Positions 33,746-45,879 of a DNA stretch of 64,000 bases are shown piece after piece. Made by a program: the position numbers and the translations under genes. Each line of letters starts with the position of its first letter. Within the stretch, counting starts at the first letter, position 1. Below the pieces are notes generated by a model. That model had not been told where the DNA came from and did not search any database. It saw only the letters and a program-made list of their open reading frames with translations. This DNA comes from Trachythela sp. YZ-2020 (lineage: Eukaryota; Cnidaria; Anthozoa; Malacalcyonacea; Clavulariidae). The DNA lies in assembly GCA_016169945.1 (NCBI GenBank), contig JADLSH010000379.1, positions 4,026,001 through 4,090,000 of the forward strand, in the 5' to 3' direction.

Positions 33746-33893
33746 ATTTCAGACAGCCAAATAGTTCAACACGCATACATGGATAGCTTCCAGTAAATGT
33801 CAGAACGACCAGACGTACATCTAGAGCTTTCATAAATGGATAGATGGTATGTTTGTTTATCACATTCGAATGGTTATGTTGATTAATATAGGT
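33746..33893 (-). CDS. Discoidin domain 1, second exon
   Basis: 148 bp, phase 0 to 1, acceptor TTTTTAG, donor GTAAGT. Reads TYINQHNHSNVINKHTIYPF, then SYPCMRVELFGC. Completes the exon at 36402. The MITE remnant at 33722 ends 23 bp past the donor. Confidence 0.92.
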
Positions 33894-34019
33894 CTAAAAA
33901 TGTAAGAAAGAAAACAAATACAGTCTATGCAAGTGCACACTACCTTATAGATGGATTTCATGTAGCATCACAAAATTTGTAATATATTAAAAACGAAAAC
34001 TGAAAAGCTGATTATTTTA

Positions 34020-34520
34020 TATGTTTTGTAGATTACACCGAGTTTTATTCAAAATTTCTAGGTTGATACAAATATTCCTTCCTGAGTTATAGAGTTTTTA
34101 TTATGCTGCTGACGTCAGCATGATATTAGAAAAAGGATGTAACGTAATTTGATGCGTAAAGTTTGGTTATTCATCAGTAATTATGTGGCTTATCTTTTTG
34201 TAAGTTCAATTTGAATATTTTATTTGAAAAAATAGTCATACTTGCACATTTGTATTTTGGCCGCAATGTTGGTCAAATCTGACCAACAACATTTCAAAGC
34301 GTTTCAGCCAAAATGCTACAACTGTAATTTGAAACAGATTACTGATTATCCGTTTAAAAGCCAAACCAACATTTTTAAGCTACGTTAGTACGTTGTGCCT
34401 AAAAAATAGCGTGTAACGAAATAATGCTGACGTCAGCAATTTATATTACTAAAAACTCTGTAACTCTGGAAAAAATAATTGCACAAACCTAATTTTTTTG
34501 TGGAATGTTCTTCATAATGA
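34020..34520. repeat. Foldback repeat with gctgacgtcagc palindromes
   Basis: Left gctgctgacgtcagcatg and right atgctgacgtcagcaat, each next to a gagttatagagtt / aactctgtaactc arm. Family also seen at 20040-20290 and 42310-42500. Confidence 0.55.
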
Positions 34521-34529
34521 TGGATAAAA

Positions 34530-36075
34530 CCTGCTAAAGTATCAGCGCAATAGACTGGATTTTAAGAATCTAAGATTATAGCCTGGATTTAACGTGAAAC
34601 CCAATTTTAGTGTGCAGTGATAACCAATTTGTGCAGTGATAAATTGGAAGTGTGCAGTAATAAACAGTAAAAATGTGCTGTGATAAATAGAACCCATGCA
34701 CTAAAACTTTCGAATTGATTTACATCACATACCTAAATGTTTATTGAGTTTAAAAGGCACTAATAAACTGAGTTTAAAGTTGTAGAAACTTAAAGTATTT
34801 TGGTTTCACACTTTACATATCCGAAAATTGTATGTAGACTATCTTACATCTTTATGTGAAAAAACCTGATTCGGTTAAAAAATTCTTGTCACGGATTGCT
34901 TTTAATTAGTAGGCAGGTATGGTTGCATTTTCAGTCAATCTAAAGAGTGTCGTCCGTAAAATTGGGGGGGGGGGGAGGGGTGGGTACTAGTAGTCTCTTG
35001 ACAGGAAAACCTCCTACTGCTTAGGGACCGTTCATTATTTATACCCTAGGGAGGAGTGGGATATTCTTGATCAGATATAAAAATCTTATGGAACCCCCCC
35101 TTTTTTTAAGCTCTTAAAAATGAAGACCCCCTAAGAAAAACATTTAAAATTATACAACTCCCCCCCCTAGACATATATGAAATGTTGACATATTAATATT
35201 AGTCACGTGATATACTGTAGTCACGTGTCAGAGAGACATGTGCTCGAGGACACGGTTTGAGAGGTTATAAAAGTACAAACGGTACAATATTGTTAAGAGT
35301 TAAAGTCAGTTAATAAAAGCATTTATATAGTCTATAGACAGACATTAAAATATATACATGATGCAACTTTTTTATTATACTCTTTGTTTATGTGAATAAG
35401 TGACTATGGAGAAAAACGACATTTTAAAGCATACGCTTAATGACCATTACGACAATCACTTGCTAATGTATTATCACAAATTCTTATTTATAGTGATTTA
35501 ACACTAACAACATCAATGTATACATTTCGTGTCACTTGGAAACTAACATGTTCCCAAATGTTGCAATTCCAAATTTGTTTTTTACATTCGAGATTAATTA
35601 TCAGGTTGTAGTATTAAGTATAACAAACAAAAGCACTTGCTTCAATTCCTAGTATCGGCGGCGAAGGTGCACGTTTATTAGCATGGCATGACCAGTTGCC
35701 ATGGCTAACTTCGCTGCTGCCTAGTATACAATATAATCATTCCAGGATTTCCAGGCGGCAAGTCTGAATCGGATGTATCACTGTTTGGACGTATTGACTA
35801 AATTTTGTGAACTTTTGTGAACTAGTTTCATTTAATAAATGTAGTTCTTGTTGTTTTTCCTTTAACTTTTGCACAATCTAAAACTTAAACTGATTTTGGC
35901 CAAAAATTTCCCATTCAGCAGAGATGTTATATTTGCGAACAAGTACCACAAATTTTATAACCCCCCCAATAAGACTGTAACAAAAACAAGGACCCACCCA
36001 TTGGACAAGCTGAACCTTGTATAGCCCCTCATTTTCCCCACCCAACCCCATGGTATCAATAATGAACAGTCTCTT
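34530..36075. other. Intron, degraded repeats
   Basis: Only G-, C- and T-runs (34964-34978, 35093-35107) and a gggaccgttcattatttat motif at 35026 stand out; the last resembles a MITE terminus, but no matching right end was found. Confidence 0.45.
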
Positions 36076-36079
36076 ACCT

Positions 36080-36330
36080 ACCCACCTATCTAACCTACCC
36101 ACCTACCTAACCTACCCACCTACTTAACCTACCCACCTATACTAACCTACCCACCTATCTAACCTACCCACCTACCTAACCTATCCACCTACCTAACCTA
36201 TCCACCTCTCTAACCTACCCACCTATCTGACCTACCCACCTACCTAACCTACCCACCTACCTAACCAACCCACCTACCTAACCTACCCACCTACCTTACC
36301 CACCCACCTACCACTCCCCTCCCCTACCTA
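36080..36330. repeat. 17-bp minisatellite (CTAACCTACCCACCTAC)
   Basis: About 14 units of ctaacctacccacctac with minor variants, next to the acceptor-distal end of discoidin domain 1. The sequence is unrelated to the two other 17-bp arrays. Confidence 0.92.
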
Positions 36331-36401
36331 CAGTACATACATACCCTAAAACGTACCTATTAATTGTTTAACCCTTATCATATTTTTCATCAAACACTCA
36401 C

Positions 36402-36715
36402 CATTTTTCTCAAAAATGTTTCTCCGGATTTCTCTCGTGCGCGCAGGTAAAATGTATTAACATAATTGTTCCCATTAGGGTCCCCTTGCATTGCCAGCGC
36501 ATTGAGATAAGTTACATTATTGAGACGAATTTCAAAATAATCACGGTCATCGGTGAATTTGCCGCACCAAGCATTATAGCCTTCATGTAAGCGTCCAAAT
36601 CTAGCATCAAAATCCCCATTCACGGAAGAAGACGCAACCAGTTGGCTGTCTGCTATGAAACGTTTGCTAGTCTCAATTCCAAGTGGGTTTTCACATTCAA
36701 AATTGTCGATTTCAG
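36402..36715 (-). CDS. Discoidin domain 1, first exon
   Basis: 314 bp, phase 1 to 0, acceptor TATATAG, donor GTGAGT. Reads FECENPLGIETSKRFIADSQ, then LVASSSVNGDFDARFGRLHE, AWCGKF and YVNTFYLRAREKSG. This is the most canonical discoidin start in the gene (C-x2-PLGIE ... I-x-D-x-Q-x-x-ASS). Confidence 0.95.
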
Positions 36716-36907
36716 CTATATATAGAAAAAAAAAGAGAGTTCTTCTTGTGAATAAGAAATATAAGATAGCAAGACGAAGGGCCTTCGCTCGAAACGTCGA
36801 AGTTCTTGTTATATTTTTCAGGTAGTTTGATCCTGCAAACCCTCAAGTATATCGTTTATCACTGCCTACAATGGAATGTAAGCAGGATTCAAGATTTTAT
36901 CAACGTG

Positions 36908-36936
36908 ACTGTATGTATGTATGTATGTATGTATGT
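36908..36936. repeat. (TATG)n microsatellite
   Basis: About 7 units of tatg. Confidence 0.9.
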
Positions 36937-37078
36937 AATGTACATACGTATCAATGTATTTATGAATTATGGCTGTATGACACATCCAATTTTGCCCCTC
37001 ATTACAATACTTCAAATGTCTTCCCAACTTTGCACTAAAAAGTAATAGACACATTTGGCTAACGCTGTTTACATCGTT

Positions 37079-37272
37079 GCCCCCACTTCACAACTTTGGA
37101 TAATTGGATAACTCACATGCCTAGTTATTACTATTGTTCTAGTTTACTAAAACGTAACACAAAGGTAACTAAGCATCAGAATTTAGGTATAAGAGCTTTG
37201 TTCTATTCAATGTTTTCTCAAACTAGAACAATAGTAACTAGGCATGTGAGTTATCCAAAGTTGTGAATTGGG
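37079..37272. mobile_element. Foldback MITE
   Basis: Arms of ~60 bp: cacaactttggataattgga / aactcacatgcctagttatt left and the complement right (gtaactaggcatgtgagtta), with a short AT-rich loop. Confidence 0.7.
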
Positions 37273-37544
37273 TATAAACGTATGCCAAATTTGTGTATTG
37301 ACACAGAGATGAATGATCATGACTTTCATTCATTGCAAAGTATAGACTTTAAGCAACATATAAAATTTGATAATAAACATAAAAGTTTACTGTTAAGTTT
37401 GAATAATTTCAACCTCAAGTCATCAACATAACTTTACTCTGTATTCCTAAATTTTAACTTTTATCAATTGAAATAACATGACAATACAACAATACAATTA
37501 TAATACCATAAACAATTATTGGATGAGGCTGAGCATGATATCGA

Positions 37545-37790
37545 GGTCTGAATAATTAACAATTATTCTACGAACTCGAGTCGTATATTTAACAGTTATT
37601 CTACGAACTCGAGTCGTATATGAGCTGTCATATACGACGAGAGTGAGTAGAATAATTGTTTTTTTATACACAATTTTTCTGCTTTTCTCTACTAGCAGGA
37701 TATGAGCTAATATCCTGCTAGTAGAGAACCAATCAATTGCAGAATGCTCATATCCAGAGCTTGTGTATATAATAATTCTTGATATCATGC
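37545..37790. mobile_element. Foldback element (second copy of the 24167 family)
   Basis: Shares tatacgacgagagtgagtag, atatcctgctagtagagaac and cagagcttgtgtatataata with 24167-24493. The left arm is locally duplicated (ctacgaactcgagtcgtata twice). Confidence 0.7.
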
Positions 37791-38539
37791 GTGAGGCGAA
37801 TCCAATAATTGTTTTATTAGTAAGCCAAGACTTATGGCCGGTGGAAAAGATACAAAAACACATAAGTTAACATTTAATAAAACAATAAATACTTGTTGAA
37901 GATGGTCTTGCATTGTTTCGTGGCCTTTTTGGTGCAGTTCACTGTCTTTTTCTGGCAATAATCTGGACATTTTCCCTTCGTTTAAATAGTCAAATTTACC
38001 AGAAGCCATTTTGTTTCGGCTTTCAAATAATTCAAAATTTCGCGGGCTTTTTATACAAGCTGCTGACCGCGTAGGGGCTTGGGCTCTACATCGTGCAAAA
38101 ATTGTTTTTTGGACCGAAGTTCGGTAGCTTGGAACCATTGGTTTTTTCAGCCTCATAAATAAGAGTATATAATAATAAACATTCAAATAAAACCCCAAAT
38201 AGTGGGCTCTTTCGCAAAATTTATATATATACACAACAGAAATAGGTTCCATATAAATTGGTTGTAGCGTTACGGTGAAGTTTGGTTAAGCGTTACACTT
38301 AAGTTAAGAAGGGTTTTAAAGGGTATTAAAAATGGATTACCGAACTAGTGGAGAATTTGGGGTTGCGCATATATCGACAAAGCACCAAACAATGGATGCT
38401 CCATAAGTTCATTCTCAACGTTTTTTTCCGCACACTAACAGCAATCCTCAGGAGGAATGTTAGTATTTTTAATTGCCAGTTATTTTTTAGCCCGGAACAT
38501 TCGAATGTTGTATTTAACAGGTGATATGTCAGTACTTAC

Positions 38540-38650
38540 AGAGTTCGCAATGTTCTCCAAAATAACCAAATTCACAACGACAGTACTGTGATCCTTTTGG
38601 GGTTATCTCACAATCGCCTTGACCAGAAATACATGGAAGACTACATGAAA
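38540..38650 (-). CDS. EGF-like exon
   Basis: 37 codons, phase 1-1, acceptor CTTTAAG (weak), donor GTAAGT. Reads SCSLPCISGQGDCEITPKGS, then YCRCEFGYFGEHCEL. Immediately precedes discoidin domain 1 in the protein. Confidence 0.88.
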
Positions 38651-38711
38651 CTTAAAGTTAGAGAAAAATTTTCATTATTTTGAAATAAATTATTATTACA
38701 TCAGGGTAGGG

Positions 38712-38972
<261 letters not shown>

Positions 38973-39326
38973 CTAAGAAACAGCTACGAATCTAGTTCTT
39001 CGCCATTTTTTGCCCCATTGTCATTTGTTGGCTGGCTATTTCATCTCGTTTAGGTCTACTTTTTCTTGCTTTCTGACAAACATTGGATTTTAAAACTTGA
39101 TCATTTTTTTCCTATTGCCTCAAAAACAAGCGGAGACGAAGTTAGGCGAGAAAAATTGGTTGCGCTATCTATAGTCTACTTTCCACACAGTGATCATGGT
39201 GCCTATTCGTGTATGTACACCTGGGATATTGGAAGCTTTGTGATTTTTTGGTTAGATTATTATAGATAGTAAATATCGTTTGCAATCACAATTAAAAGAA
39301 TATATAAATAAATAGTTATTTCTTAC

Positions 39327-39443
39327 TTTCACAATGAATCCCTGTGTATCCAGAACTACAATCACAAGTATATCCTTCATTCCCGTCGGTTTTTAAAATA
39401 CATGAACCCGTATTTTGACATGGGTTGGATCCACAAACGTCAC
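39327..39443 (-). CDS. EGF-like exon, duplicated (copy 1)
   Basis: 39 codons, phase 1-1, acceptor GTTACAG, donor GTAAGA. Reads [20 protein letters not shown], then [15 protein letters not shown]. Over 90% identical to 39692-39808 and 42008-42124. Confidence 0.93.
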
Positions 39444-39691
39444 CTGTAACAAATAGCAAGTTGCAGTGAATATCTTTTAGACCCATTGCATTGTTTACAT
39501 TTTGCTGGCAGGTAAATTCCGATTATACAAAAGATAATGGGCTCGATGTATATCACAATAACGAAGCTCTCTTGGGAGCTTTGAAAAGCTTTTGCCTGCC
39601 AGAGAAACGTAAACAAGGCAAGGGGTGAAAACTTGACTTAATATGCTGGCAGAGGTATGCAGTCTCTGAGTGCACTCTAGTTATTTCTTAC

Positions 39692-39808
39692 TTTCACAAT
39701 GAATTCCTGTGTATCCAGGCCTACAATCACAAGTATATCCTTCAGTCCCGTTGGTTTTTAAAATACACGAACCCGTATTTTGACATGGGTTGGATCCACA
39801 AACATCAC
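39692..39808 (-). CDS. EGF-like exon, duplicated (copy 2)
   Basis: 39 codons, phase 1-1, same splice sites as copy 1. Differs in a few residues ([17 protein letters not shown]). Confidence 0.93.
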
Positions 39809-39864
39809 CTGTAACAAATAGCAAGTTGCAGTGAATATCTTTTATCACCTCCATTGCTGAAACG

Positions 39865-40050
39865 TTACAAAATAATAATTTCCTCCGGCAGGAGCGCCGG
39901 TTATGTTTTCACCTGGGTTTGTATGTATGTGTATGTGTTTCTGTGCTTGTCTGTGAGCACGAAAACATAGAGTAAATATTATATAGAGGGTTCACTCTCT
40001 TGGGAACCTTTGAATTTTATGGGGTCGCGCATATCGCATTACGCATGTTG
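39865..40050 (+). repeat. Dispersed repeat with (TATG)n interior
   Basis: Same flanks as 11790-12215 in the opposite orientation: tcacctgggtttg, then tatgtatgtgtatgtg, then gagggttcactctcttggg and gcgcatatcgcattacgcat. Confidence 0.75.
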
Positions 40051-40051
40051 G

Positions 40052-40200
40052 CCGCCATTACTCTGGCCAGTCAATTGCTTTTTCTGGCCAATAAGCACGC
40101 TGAACCGGCTGGTCCGCCATTACTCAGGCCAGTCAATTGCTTTTTCTGGCCAATAAGCACGCTGAACTGGCTGGTCCGCCATTACTCTGGCCAGTAAACT
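40052..40200. repeat. 62-bp tandem repeat, 2.4 copies
   Basis: Units start ccgccattactctggccagt at 40052, 40114 and 40176. The unit resembles the interior of the hAT-type MITE at 21967-22169. Confidence 0.9.
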
Positions 40201-40799
40201 GCATATTTTTGCATAAACAAGCACGATCGTGCTATAGTGGACCAGGTACTGCATGCGTGGCCGAGTTCTGATCTTACGTCAAATTTTGCTATGCCGTGCG
40301 TGCCATTCCAAAATATTGGAGCTACCGGGTGTATGTGCCGTGTGAACGGGCTAAAGTTAAGGTAAAAAATGATCTAAATTGTTGGTAGGTTCATTTTGCA
40401 GTTTCATGTCGCTTAGTCATGGTATGATCATGGCTTCATAAAAACACAAATTGACATGTCTTTGTTTTTACCGTTCGCGGTTTTCTATGACTATGAATAT
40501 TATAATGTAGTCAGAAGGAGTATTACTCCTCTGCGCTTTCAGAAACTAAGCCAGCGTGTGCCTTTAGTCAATTAACTAAACGCTTATAATTAATCGTTAT
40601 AATTAATAGTCGTTCACATTCTTGGGAAGCTTTAGACTAGTGTGATTGTGTTCACAACAATAGAGGATTAGAGAAGACAATTAATTTCTTTCTTAATTAT
40701 CGTTTCCGTCTGCCGATATACATGTTTTGCTGAATATTTATGATATGTATATATTATTTGCAACGAATACAGTCAAGAATTGCTTGTATCTTGCTTCTA

Positions 40800-41205
40800 A
40801 AGTCAAAAATAAAAAATCGAACACCGTCAATCGATGCGAAATATTGCTAAGAATAATTATGTCAAGTTTCATTCCGATCGGATAAGTAATGACGGAGCCT
40901 TAGGGTTTTTTCAAGGAGCGTCGCCCCCTAACAACAACAAGAAGAAGAAGAAGAAGATTAGCAGCAATTGGGGACCAGTACCTGGTCCAAAAACCGAGGA
41001 CACGTTGCACCGCTGAGTGGCCCTTCTGTATAGATCTTTATTCTGTGACGATAACTCAAAAAATATCAAACATTTTAATAGAAATTTTGTAGAGCTAATG
41101 GCAATGGCCAAGTGATTAAATTTCGGATCAGTTTGAATGAAAATTGGATGAGAAATTTACAAACAGAACTGAATGCGTAATTGTGCATGTATAATTTATG
41201 CATGA
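40800..41205. repeat. Dispersed repeat shared with 13050-13640 and 20940-21140
   Basis: Contains ggagcgtcgccccctaacaa, a (AAG)n run, accagtacctggtcc and tgcatgtataatttatgcatg. Matching motifs appear in inverted orientation at 13100-13190 (gggggcgacgctc) and 20985-21010. Confidence 0.6.
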
Positions 41206-41278
41206 TAGACCCATTGCATTGTTTACATTTTGCTGGCAGGTAAATTCCGATTATACAAAAGATAATGGTCTCGATGTA

Positions 41279-41431
41279 CAGGGTGAGTCAGAAAAAAGTG
41301 ATGCCTTTGAAATTAAATACAATAGGGTACAATAGATTCTTTGAAAGAAAATGCAAATATGAAGTTCAATTTCAAAAGGTTCACTATTGTATTAAATTTC
41401 AAAGGCATCACTTTTTTTCTGACTCACCCTG
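41279..41431. mobile_element. Mariner-type MITE in duplicated copy
   Basis: TA flanks, TIRs cagggtgagtcagaaaaaag and complement. Inserted at the first of two adjacent TA sites; the paralogous segment at 39550 is empty. Confidence 0.92.
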
Positions 41432-41435
41432 TATA

Positions 41436-41888
41436 CAGGGTGTATAAAAAAAAAACGCAACCACTTAATATTCTAAGATATTCACTTGTTTTCAAGCACA
41501 ATAGATTTTAGGCCCCTGGGAATTCAGCGGCAATGTTTTCCTCCGATCGTGCTGTTCTTCGCCTGCCAGAATTACCTTTGTTGAGATTAAGGCTCGTTCC
41601 TTCACTCGAATATTTCCTGACGTTCCTCAAGATTGTCGCTTTGTGAGGAGGGTCCCGAACAGGAAATCTAGCTCGAAAAAGGTTTTGCACTTCAGTTGTG
41701 TTTTGATTTCGGTTGTACTGTAAAACTATGAAAATTCGTTGTTCGGTTGTGAGCTGCACCATTATTAGTTTAGCTGATTTGTGCGATTAGAAGCCATTTT
41801 AAATTCCCAGGGGCCTAAATATTTTGTGCTTAAGAACAATATGAATATCTTAGAATATTAAGTGGCTGCGTTTTTTTTTATACACCTG
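41436..41888 (-). mobile_element. Mariner-like element, internally deleted
   Basis: TIRs cagggtgtataaaaaaaaaa...cttaatattctaagatatt and complement, TA on both sides. Encodes only the DNA-binding start of a transposase (41508-41762). Confidence 0.9.
41508..41762 (-). pseudogene. Mariner transposase N-terminal HTH fragment
   Basis: 84 codons from ATG: MVQLTTEQRIFIVLQYNRNQ, then KATILRNVRKYSSEGTSLNL and NKGNSGRRRTARSEENI. This is the helix-turn-helix N terminus (DUF4817-like) of Tc1/mariner-related transposases. The DDE core is deleted. Confidence 0.85.
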
Positions 41889-42007
41889 TATCGCAATAAC
41901 GAAGCTCTCTTGGGAGCTTTGAAAAGCTTTTCATGCCTGCCAGAGAAACGTAAACAAGGCAATGGGTGAGGTATGCAGTCTCTGAGTGCACTCTAGTTAT
42001 TTCTTAC

Positions 42008-42124
42008 TTTCACAATGAGTCCCTGTGTATCCAGGCCTACAATCGCAAGTATATCCTTCATTCCCGTCGGTTTTTAAAATACATGAACCCGTATTTTGAC
42101 ATGGGTTGGATCCACAAACGTCAC
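42008..42124 (-). CDS. EGF-like exon, duplicated (copy 3)
   Basis: 39 codons, phase 1-1. Nearly identical to 39327 and 39692, including the flanking intron sequence (gtaacaaataacaagttgca). Confidence 0.93.
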
Positions 42125-42693
42125 CTGTAACAAATAACAAGTTGCAGTGAAAATCTTTTATCACCTCCATTGCTGAAACGTTACAAAATAATAAACTATG
42201 AAAACACTATATAAAGTGGAAAGAAAGAAATGTCAACAGATTCTATACACACCTATTAAATTCTACTATAGTAAAAATGAAAACCTAATCATAAGCTGCT
42301 ATAGAGGTTTTTCACCCATCACGTGAAATCTTTAACGTGCAACCTATGTCCTATAAAGCAGCCTGTTTAACATGTTTTGTATGTTGTTATAACAAGTATT
42401 CATAACAAATTTCAAATTGATACAATTATTCTCTCGCGAGTTAAGAAGGTTTGAATAATTATTTTTGCTAACGTCAGCATTATTTTCAAATGCTGTTACT
42501 GAAAAAATCATGTGGAAGAAGTGGAGCTACCTATCTAAACCTGGAGTTACTGGCTAGCAACTCCAAAACTCATGCGGAAACAGTAATTTAAACCTGCTAC
42601 GCCGGCATAGCCCAGGCCTAGCTCCTTTCGAAGATTGGCTACCTCCGCAATAATATAATCTACAGCCATGTTGATGCGACCACATTAGCCCTG

Positions 42694-42835
42694 GAGCCGG
42701 TTGTATAAAAAAGTAGTTAAACTTAACTATAGTTAGTGCGAAAGTTAACCAATCAGAATCGCGAATTTTACAGTTAAGTAGTTAACTACTATTTAACTAC
42801 AAAACGGGTAGTTAAGACTTTTATACAACCGGCCC
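42694..42835. mobile_element. PIF/Harbinger-type MITE (GGGCCGGTTGT), copy 2
   Basis: TIRs gagccggttgtataaaa and complement, flanked by CTG on both sides (CWG duplication). Confidence 0.85.
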
Positions 42836-42920
42836 CTGCTGTATATATAACCTATGATGATTCAATAAATGCATGATATTGTTAAATTATTAATCACAAT
42901 TTTGCGCTGTGGATACATAC

Positions 42921-43037
42921 CAATCTCGCAGTTATTCCCACTGTATCCCAAAGCGCAGGTACACTCATAACTACCCCCTCCTTTGGTACACGCACCACCA
43001 TTAGCACATGGATCGTGATTACAGTCTTTGTCAATTT
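42921..43037 (-). CDS. EGF-like exon
   Basis: 39 codons, phase 1-1, acceptor TACTGCAG, donor GTATGT. Reads DKDCNHDPCANGGACTKGG, then YECTCALGYSGNNCEI. Classical EGF. Confidence 0.93.
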
Positions 43038-43164
43038 CTGCAGTAAAAAGAGTACAAATTTTTGGTGGATACAAAATATTTCGAACAAGAACTATATATA
43101 CACTAAACAAACATTTATTTCCTTTCCACCCAGTAACACAATAAATCTTCGTCAACACATGTGG

Positions 43165-43645
43165 CCCCTCCTACCTTAACCTTCTCAACTAAAATAAACC
43201 TCCAACCTTATCTCATCCACCTAATCCCCCTCCTCCCACCTTACCCTCTCTCCTCATCCCTCCTACCTCACCCCTCCGACCTCAAGTCCATCCTCCCACC
43301 ATACACTCCCTCCTCTCATCTTACCCTCCCTCCTCATCCCCCCTACCTCACCCCTCCGACCTCCCACCTCAAGCCCATCCTCTCACCATACACTCCCTTC
43401 TCTCATCTTACCCTCTCTCCTCATCCCTCCTACCTCACCCCTCCGACCTCACCCCTCCGACCTCCCACCTCAAGCCCATCCTCTCACCATACACTCCCTC
43501 CTCTCATCTTACCCTCCCTCCTCAACCCCCTTCTCCAATCTCACCCCCCCAACCTCATCCCTTCCACCTCACCCCTCTCTCCCTCGCCCATCCCACCTCA
43601 CATATCCCACCTCACCCCTCACCTCCCTCCTCATTACCCATCTCC
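43165..43645. repeat. CT-rich imperfect minisatellite
   Basis: Degenerate tandem units such as ccatacactccctcctctca and cctcatccctcctacctcac. The strong pyrimidine bias of the plus strand gives a spurious proline/serine ORF (43161-43730). Located 10 bp from the EGF exon donor at 43655. Confidence 0.9.
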
Positions 43646-43654
43646 CATACTTAC

Positions 43655-43762
43655 TTTCACATTTTCCTCCGTGCGTCCCAGGATGACATTGACATTTATC
43701 ACCAACACATGTGCCTCCATTTTGACATAGTGCATCATCACCCTTACAGTCGTGTGCAATAA
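43655..43762 (-). CDS. EGF-like exon (most 5' seen)
   Basis: 36 codons, phase 1-1, acceptor TTTTAAG, donor GTAAGT. Reads AHDCKGDDALCQNGGTCVGD, then KCQCHPGTHGGKCE. Upstream exons (including a signal peptide) were not recognised. Confidence 0.88.
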
Positions 43763-43769
43763 CTTAAAA

Positions 43770-45090
43770 AAGATCATTTTTACATTTTATTAATTTATTC
43801 TTGTTTGTTTTGCTTGTATAAGTTGCTAAGGCTTATTCAAACAGACGCAACATTGTTGGCCAACCACCATTCAGGGGCGTACATATCAATTTTGGCTTTG
43901 GGGGAGGGGGTTAAGTCTCGAAATGAGAAGTCAATAAATATGCGTGTTCCTGCGTGCTGCTGCATGCAATAACTTGAGTAGCCGCACAATTTAATTAATG
44001 AACATAACTCACTTGCGTAAGTTACGTTTCATATTTTACTGAACTCATGTACACAGGGGCATCTAGGAATCTAGGACCTCGGAGACACGATTTCCTGCGT
44101 TCTGAACAAACATTTTATTCCAATTTGTAGGTGGAAATCAGATAGATACGTAAAATATTTCGAATTATATCGCAAAAACAACGTAGTTTTTCCGGATAAG
44201 AATAAGTTTAGCTTCCTGTACAATAAGTTTTGCAATAAAGTAGTTAATATGTAGATTATAGCAGTTGTGGCAATATGGTTCTATTTCAAAGTCCGTTTTG
44301 AACTCCTGTCTCAATATGGTTCTATTTCAAGACAAAAAATCATTGCAACAGTTGAAGACAAGGCAAATACACTCCTACAGTGCAACCCTAGAAGACTACA
44401 AAAATGAAACTTGTAATTTTTCAGATAAGCGACTGCAACAAAATGTGATCACAAGTTACACGAACATGTGTAGCAATGAAAATTAATTTGCTTTTGACAA
44501 AACTGTCACGGAAAAACCGCTCATTAAAAAGGTTGTTTCGCAATTTTAATACTGCATGGAACAATACGAGTTACCCATCACCAGAATTTCGTCTGTTTTT
44601 CCACGTCATTAGCATTTACAGTGCTTTCAGTATAAATATTTAACATACGCACTCCACATATGAGTGATATGACATTCTAGAAGAACGCTTTACAACAAAA
44701 GCTCGACCGAAACAGGATATTCGGCAAACTTTATGTGGATATATTCAAGTAACTGCAATCGAATAACTCGTGTTGGGATTTGTAAATAATGCAAAGATTG
44801 AACTCAGTCTCTGAAACTATTTAGCCGGACTCGTATAGCACTGCGAGACCGACTGGATCATTATCTCTGGTGGGTGAACCACCCCCCCCCCACCTCCACA
44901 TTTACGCCCCTGACACCATTCCATAATTTTCAAATAACGTTAAACGTTCTATGCTGTTTCGTTCGGAAATTTTTGAAGAACAGATCTTCAGTAACGTTTA
45001 TCAAAACATCAAAATATTTTAAGATTATTGCAGGATCGTTGAAGGATTTGAATCCAGGTTTAATAATTTTGTTTGTTTTTGTTCTTCCAG
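43770..45090. other. No gene recognised
   Basis: Scanned for minus-strand exons continuing the modular gene; none with six cysteines or discoidin motifs and valid splice sites was found. Homopolymer C-run at 44881-44890. Confidence 0.4.
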
Positions 45091-45099
45091 ATTACTATA

Positions 45100-45555
45100 C
45101 AGGGGCGTCGTGGGTCCCATGTTTTAGGGGGGCCCAAGGGCAGCATTTTTCCGACAAACTCAATTTTTTCCGACATAAATAATATATGAAGTCATACGAA
45201 AATATGAAGTCATACGGGGGAGTTAGCCGTAAAGGCGCAAAGCCCGGCAATCCATGCTAATGTTATATGTGTGGAATCGTATAAAGCATATAACTCTTAA
45301 ATATTGACTATTCTATAAACTTATATTGGGAAAACGTAAACTGAGTCCGATTTCCGATATTCCATCTATATATTTTTTATCCAAACATGTTTCGCATTGT
45401 CAAACAACGAAGAGAAGTAAAATTCCCGCTCGTATATGCAGGTATGCTTGGCCACGAAGATTGCGACAACATAACAAATTTCCAATTTTCCGACGGGTCT
45501 CAACGATAGGGGAGGCCATGGCCCCCCCTGCCCCCCCCCGGCCACGGCGCCACTG
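45100..45555. mobile_element. hAT-type MITE (CAGGGGCGTCGTGG)
   Basis: TIRs caggggcgtcgtggg and ccacggcgccactg; 8-bp duplication ttactata/ttgctata with one mismatch. Confidence 0.75.
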
Positions 45556-45879
45556 TTGCTATATTACAAAAATTGTTAATTAAATTTAATTAATCCGAAA
45601 GAATTGCGAGAATTCTACGACCGTATAACATTTCGGTGGCCCATAAACCTTCACGACTTTACGGAACGTGCTAACTAATGTGAAAGATCCAACACCAATT
45701 AAATAATTCACGATTAGGAGCGGTCCACAAAATACCGTGCGCCGAATGCCCTGCGAGTTATTTTGGTGAAACTCGAGAACATTAGACAACAGAATTTAGG
45801 AACATAAACGCTGCACGGCGAAAAAGGACACGACCAACAGAATAGCGTTTCATCAAATCCCACACCATTACCACCCCCC

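Noticed and set aside
43161..43730. Pro/Ser-rich ORF of 189 codons
   Set aside because: Plus-strand reading of a pyrimidine-rich minisatellite; the true EGF exon lies on the minus strand at its end.
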